From Mucilaginibacter sp. (GTDB lineage Bacteria > Bacteroidota > Bacteroidia > Sphingobacteriales > Sphingobacteriaceae): a stretch of DNA of 8,321 nt. Below are positions 5,910 through 8,321 of this stretch, in pieces; within the stretch, counting starts at the first letter, position 1; every line of letters starts with the position of its first letter. The notes under the pieces were generated by a model, which saw only the letters and a program-made list of their open reading frames with translations, was not told where the DNA came from and did not search any database. The stretch is from contig JAQBNY010000046.1 of assembly GCA_028288315.1 (NCBI GenBank), positions 1 to 8,321 on the forward strand, read 5' to 3'. Both the position numbers and the translations under genes were made by a program.

Positions 5910-6269
5910 ATGGTAAATGTAGCTTTAGAAGGCGCGGAGTTTTTTGCATATCACGGTTTTTACCTGGAAGAGCAACTATTAGGCACACGTTTTTTTGTTG
6001 ATGTTAAAGTGAATTTCAACCCAAAAAATGCTTTAAATGACGATAAAATAGACAATACGGTTAATTACGAGGTATTGTACTCAATTGTGCAAACAGAAAT
6101 GGAGCACCCCCGTAAGTTGATAGAGACGGTTGTACAGGCCATAATTAATAAGGTTGTTAATAGTTTTCCGTTTATAAGTGAAGTAGTGGTCACTATTAAA
6201 AAAATGAACCCACCGTTTAACGGTCCGGTTAAAAATTCGGCTGTTACTATCAATTATATCAAAGATTAG
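5910..6269 (+). CDS. folB: Dihydroneopterin aldolase
   Basis: A 119-residue cytosolic enzyme of tetrahydrofolate synthesis that converts 7,8-dihydroneopterin to 6-hydroxymethyl-7,8-dihydropterin and glycolaldehyde. The family start VALEGAEFFAYHGFYLEE (4-21) includes the YHG motif (14-16) and E21, which matches the pterin-anchoring Glu of the Staphylococcus aureus enzyme. Y53 in VNYEVLY matches its active-site Tyr, and K98 in KKMNPPF matches its catalytic Lys. Length is normal for the family (about 120). I chose ATG 5910; the in-frame TTG at 5904 would add only Met-Ile and overlaps the -7 element. The oxidase gene follows after 7 bases on the same strand, so the two are very likely cotranscribed, although no metabolic link between them is obvious. 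Confidence 0.93.
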   Translation: MVNVALEGAEFFAYHGFYLEEQLLGTRFFVDVKVNFNPKNALNDDKIDNTVNYEVLYSIVQTEMEHPRKLIETVVQAIINKVVNSFPFISEVVVTIKKMNPPFNGPVKNSAVTINYIKD

Positions 6270-6276
6270 TATTAGG

Positions 6277-7674
6277 ATGCCCTACAATAAAATTACCGGT
6301 GATGTATTGGAAGCAATAACAGAAATTGTTGGTGCAGATGCTGTTTTAACAACATCTGCAGCTATTGAAAGTTATAGCCATGATGAAACCGAGGACCTGG
6401 TCTATTATCCTGAAATTGTTGTAAAGCCCAAAACCACCGAAGAAGTTTCAAAATTAATGAAGCTTTGCAACCAGCATTTGATACCTGTAACCCCAAGAGG
6501 GGCAGGCACAGGATTGGCCGGGGCTGCATTAGCCATAAGTGGCGGTTTAATGATCTCGATGGAGCGCTTTAATCAGATATTACACATTGACGAACAAAGC
6601 CTGCAAGCCACTGTTGAGCCGGGTGTTATTACCGAAATATTTATTAACGCTGTTGCTGAAAAAGGCTTACTTTATCCTGTTGACCCCGCCAGCAAAGGCA
6701 GTTGTTTTATAGGTGGTAACGTGGCCAATTGCTCCGGTGGGCCAAGGGTAGTTAAGTATGGCACCATCCGCGAGTATATACTAAACATGGAAGTGGTTTT
6801 GCCTTCCGGCGATATTATCTGGACGGGTGCTAATACTTTAAAATATGCATCGGGATATAACCTGACGCAGTTAATGATAGGATCGGAGGGAACGTTGGGC
6901 ATAGTTACCAAAATAGTTACCAAGTTAATTCCAAAACCAACGCTGGATGCTTTGATGCTGGCTTCTTTCAATTCAAACGAGGATGCCTGCGCGGCTGTTT
7001 CGGCCATATTCAGGGCTGGGGTTACGCCATCGGCATTGGAGTTTATGGAACGCCGTGGAATGGAATGGGTGATTGAACATGATGGTATCAATTTCGAATT
7101 GAAAGACGGTATACAAGCATTTTTATTAATTGAAGCAGACGGCAACAACCAAGACGTAATATTTGCCGACTGTGAAAAAATAAACCAGGTGCTGGAACAA
7201 TACAATTGCCAGGATGTGCTTTTTGCAGATTCAGCGGCACAAAAGACTGATCTGTGGCGCATTAGGCAAACTATGGGTGTATCGGTAAAATCAAATTCAA
7301 TTTATAAAGAAGAAGATACCGTTGTGCCACGAGCGGCTTTACCATGGTTGATAAAAGGCATAAAAGAAACCGGAGCTAAGTATGGCTTTGAGTCGGTTTG
7401 TTACGGCCATGCCGGTGATGGTAACCTGCACGTAAATATTATTAAAGGCAGTATGAGCGACGATGACTGGAACAATAATTTAAGAGCCGGTATCACCGAG
7501 ATTTTTGAATTGACTATAAGTTTAGGCGGCACCCTGTCCGGCGAGCATGGAATAGGGCTGGTGCAAAAAGATTTTATGCCTTTGAAATATACACAAGCTC
7601 ATTTTGCTATCTGGAAAGGTATTAAAAACGTGTTTGATCCGAACGGGATTTTGAACCCGGGAAAGATATTTTGA
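6277..7674 (+). CDS. FAD-linked oxidase, GlcD / D-lactate dehydrogenase type
   Basis: A 465-residue flavoprotein of the FAD-binding PCMH (vanillyl-alcohol oxidase) superfamily with a GlcD-like C-terminal domain; relatives oxidise D-2-hydroxy acids such as glycolate, D-lactate or D-2-hydroxyglutarate. The FAD domain has VTPRGAGTGLAG (71-82), GSCFIGGNVANCSGG (141-155) and LMIGSEGTLGIVT (199-211). The C-terminal domain has WRIR (327-330), CYGHAGDGNLHVN (375-387) and GTLSGEHGIG (418-427), whose H378, H385 and E423/H424 fit the metal/substrate site of D-lactate dehydrogenases. There is no signal peptide, so it is cytosolic or peripheral. The substrate is not decidable; no glcE or glcF subunit genes follow, which favours a single-chain enzyme. 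It follows folB by 7 bases. It converges on the thioesterase gene across 33 bases with no evident terminator. Confidence 0.9.
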   Translation: MPYNKITGDVLEAITEIVGADAVLTTSAAIESYSHDETEDLVYYPEIVVKPKTTEEVSKLMKLCNQHLIPVTPRGAGTGLAGAALAISGGLMISMERFNQILHIDEQSLQATVEPGVITEIFINAVAEKGLLYPVDPASKGSCFIGGNVANCSGGPRVVKYGTIREYILNMEVVLPSGDIIWTGANTLKYASGYNLTQLMIGSEGTLGIVTKIVTKLIPKPTLDALMLASFNSNEDACAAVSAIFRAGVTPSALEFMERRGMEWVIEHDGINFELKDGIQAFLLIEADGNNQDVIFADCEKINQVLEQYNCQDVLFADSAAQKTDLWRIRQTMGVSVKSNSIYKEEDTVVPRAALPWLIKGIKETGAKYGFESVCYGHAGDGNLHVNIIKGSMSDDDWNNNLRAGITEIFELTISLGGTLSGEHGIGLVQKDFMPLKYTQAHFAIWKGIKNVFDPNGILNPGKIF

Positions 7675-7706
7675 GATGCGATGAGTTTTTTAAATGAGAC
7701 AGTAAC

Positions 7707-7729
7707 ATTAATTCGTATTCAAAATTAAT
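7707..7729. repeat. A+T-only inverted repeat at convergent gene ends
   Basis: ATTAATT (7707-7713) and AATTAAT (7723-7729) form a 7-bp dyad with a 9-base loop, overlapping the last codons and stop of the thioesterase gene. It has no G-C pairs and no T-run, so it is a weak candidate for a bidirectional terminator between the converging oxidase and thioesterase genes. Confidence 0.25.
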
Positions 7730-8154
7730 CTCGGCTCATCGTATTCAATCATTTTCTTACGACCTTCTTTGGGAATTGGGATAGACTTGTTTGAGGCATA
7801 ATCATAGCTAATGCACACCGTTTTGCAAGTGGTGCAAATCTCTTCGCCTTTGTCGGTTAGCTTAACCAGTACATGCATTACGTCAAAGCTGCTGTTGCCT
7901 ATACGTGTTACGCGTACGTAACAAACTATTTGGTCGCCCACAGTTAAGGGTTTTAGGTAATTGATCTCTGATCGCCCAACAACAATTCCGGTTTCTTTCA
8001 TGTTCCAGCCGGTAACAGTTCCCCAATAGCTAAAACGGGCCTCCTCAAAGTAGGTTAAATACTTTGCATTGTTTACATGTCCGGCGGCATCCATATCAGC
8101 AAATCGGATAACTATGTCGGTCTTGAATTTATAATCTGAAAGCTTTTCGGCCAT
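7708..8154 (-). CDS. Hotdog-fold acyl-CoA thioesterase (4HBT/YbgC-FadM-like)
   Basis: A 148-residue cytosolic protein of the 4-hydroxybenzoyl-CoA thioesterase family, which hydrolyses acyl-CoA or acyl-ACP thioesters. The active-site segment RFADMDAAGHVNNAKYL lies at 17-33; D22 matches the catalytic Asp of the family and is followed by the GHVNN helix start and YFEEAR (35-40). The central strands, including SEINYLKPLTVGD (62-74), are typical. Length is normal for a single-hotdog protein that works as a dimer or tetramer. The start ATG at 8154 leaves about 16 residues before the active-site segment, as expected. It stands alone, divergent from the Hsp20-like gene. The substrate is unknown. Confidence 0.88.
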   Translation of the reverse strand: MAEKLSDYKFKTDIVIRFADMDAAGHVNNAKYLTYFEEARFSYWGTVTGWNMKETGIVVGRSEINYLKPLTVGDQIVCYVRVTRIGNSSFDVMHVLVKLTDKGEEICTTCKTVCISYDYASNKSIPIPKEGRKKMIEYDEPRLILNTN

Positions 8155-8179
8155 TTTGTCTTGATAAAATATTTGATAC

Positions 8180-8227
8180 AGACATGCTGTCTTGTAATTG
8201 CGCTAAAATATCCTGTTGGTATAACAG
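8180..8227. repeat. Two small dyads between the thioesterase and Hsp20-like genes
   Basis: AGACA-TGC-TGTCT (8180-8192) and CTGTT-GGTAT-AACAG (8213-8227) are 5-bp inverted repeats with centres 34 bases apart in the divergent intergenic region. Neither matches CIRCE (TTAGCACTC-N9-GAGTGCTAA). They could be operators or short hairpins in the Hsp20 leader. No exact TAnnTTTG element is found here on the plus strand. Confidence 0.25.
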
Positions 8228-8265
8228 TTGATTATCCACTAACGAAGTTAACAAATAAAAATTTT

Positions 8266-8271
8266 AGGAGG
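8266..8271 (+). promoter_or_regulatory. Strong Shine-Dalgarno of the Hsp20-like gene
   Basis: AGGAGG ends nine bases before the ATG at 8281. It is the only full Shine-Dalgarno I see in front of a gene in this window, and it decides the start of the last gene. Most Bacteroidota genes, including the others here, lack one. Confidence 0.75.
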
Positions 8272-8280
8272 ATAAAAACC

Positions 8281-8321
8281 ATGACTTTAGTAAAATTTAA
8301 CAACGGACTAAAAAACACCAG
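8281..8321 (+). CDS. Start of a probable Hsp20/alpha-crystallin small heat-shock protein (truncated)
   Basis: Only the first 13 codons are inside the window, reading MTLVKFNNGLKNT. This matches my memory of the N-terminus of Bacteroidota Hsp20 proteins (MTLVKFN...), ATP-independent chaperones that hold unfolding proteins. The alpha-crystallin domain is beyond the edge, so the family assignment is tentative. The strong AGGAGG nine bases upstream supports a real, highly translated gene. It is divergent from the thioesterase gene, with 126 bases between them. Confidence 0.6.
   Translation, partial: MTLVKFNNGLKNT

Noticed and set aside
6672..7262. Minus-strand open frame of 196 codons inside the FAD oxidase
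   Set aside because: The plus-strand protein has intact FAD and metal motifs throughout; the antisense product has no family features.
8155..8280. CIRCE operator or riboswitch before the Hsp20-like gene
   Set aside because: The dyads present do not match the CIRCE sequence or spacing, and no riboswitch core is recognisable.
1..8321. Mobile element, CRISPR array, tRNA or defence island
   Set aside because: No transposase, integrase, terminal repeats, regular repeat-spacer pattern or tRNA cloverleaf was seen; the genes are ordinary metabolic and envelope genes with intact frames.

Overview
The window looks like chromosomal DNA from a member of the Bacteroidota, most likely Sphingobacteriaceae (Mucilaginibacter/Pedobacter-like). 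This is inferred from A+T-rich intergenic DNA, short lipoprotein genes with Bacteroidota-style lipoboxes, TAnnTTTG-type -7 promoter elements in front of several genes, the near absence of Shine-Dalgarno sequences, and the gene families present. I see no insertion sequence, phage gene, tRNA, CRISPR array or other sign of an accessory island; most of the window is housekeeping and central metabolism.

Left part (1-2839), all read leftward. A response-regulator gene runs off the left edge. Next comes the RNase P RNA gene rnpB with a clear intrinsic terminator. Upstream of rnpB lies a tight three-gene cluster: a small Met/His-containing helical lipoprotein, an SCO1/SenC copper-chaperone lipoprotein, and a lipoprotein monohaem cytochrome c. 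The three genes are joined by two 4-base ATGA overlaps, so they are almost certainly translated together, and they suggest a cell-envelope copper/haem function tied to cytochrome oxidase assembly or electron transfer. A DinB-superfamily protein gene precedes the cluster by 29 bases.

Middle part (2840-5909). A 249-base region between divergent genes holds a perfect 13-bp dyad, a doubtful 29-codon ORF and a self-complementary segment. It precedes a rightward family GH1 beta-glucosidase. Converging on that gene is a leftward glutaryl-CoA dehydrogenase-type acyl-CoA dehydrogenase with its own -7 promoter element and 10-bp direct repeats upstream.

Right part (5910-8321). A rightward pair encodes dihydroneopterin aldolase (folB) and a GlcD/D-lactate dehydrogenase-type FAD oxidase, 7 bases apart. 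A leftward hotdog-fold acyl-CoA thioesterase converges on the pair. At the right edge a divergent gene starts that looks like an Hsp20 small heat-shock protein and has, unusually for this phylum, a full AGGAGG ribosome binding site.

I found no convincing evidence of an undescribed multi-gene defence or mobile system. The observations most worth following are the lipoprotein-SCO-cytochrome c cluster with its uncharacterised first gene, changes at usually conserved residues in the DinB protein, the GH1 enzyme and the response regulator, a possibly leaderless folB, and several unexplained dyads and repeats in the intergenic regions.
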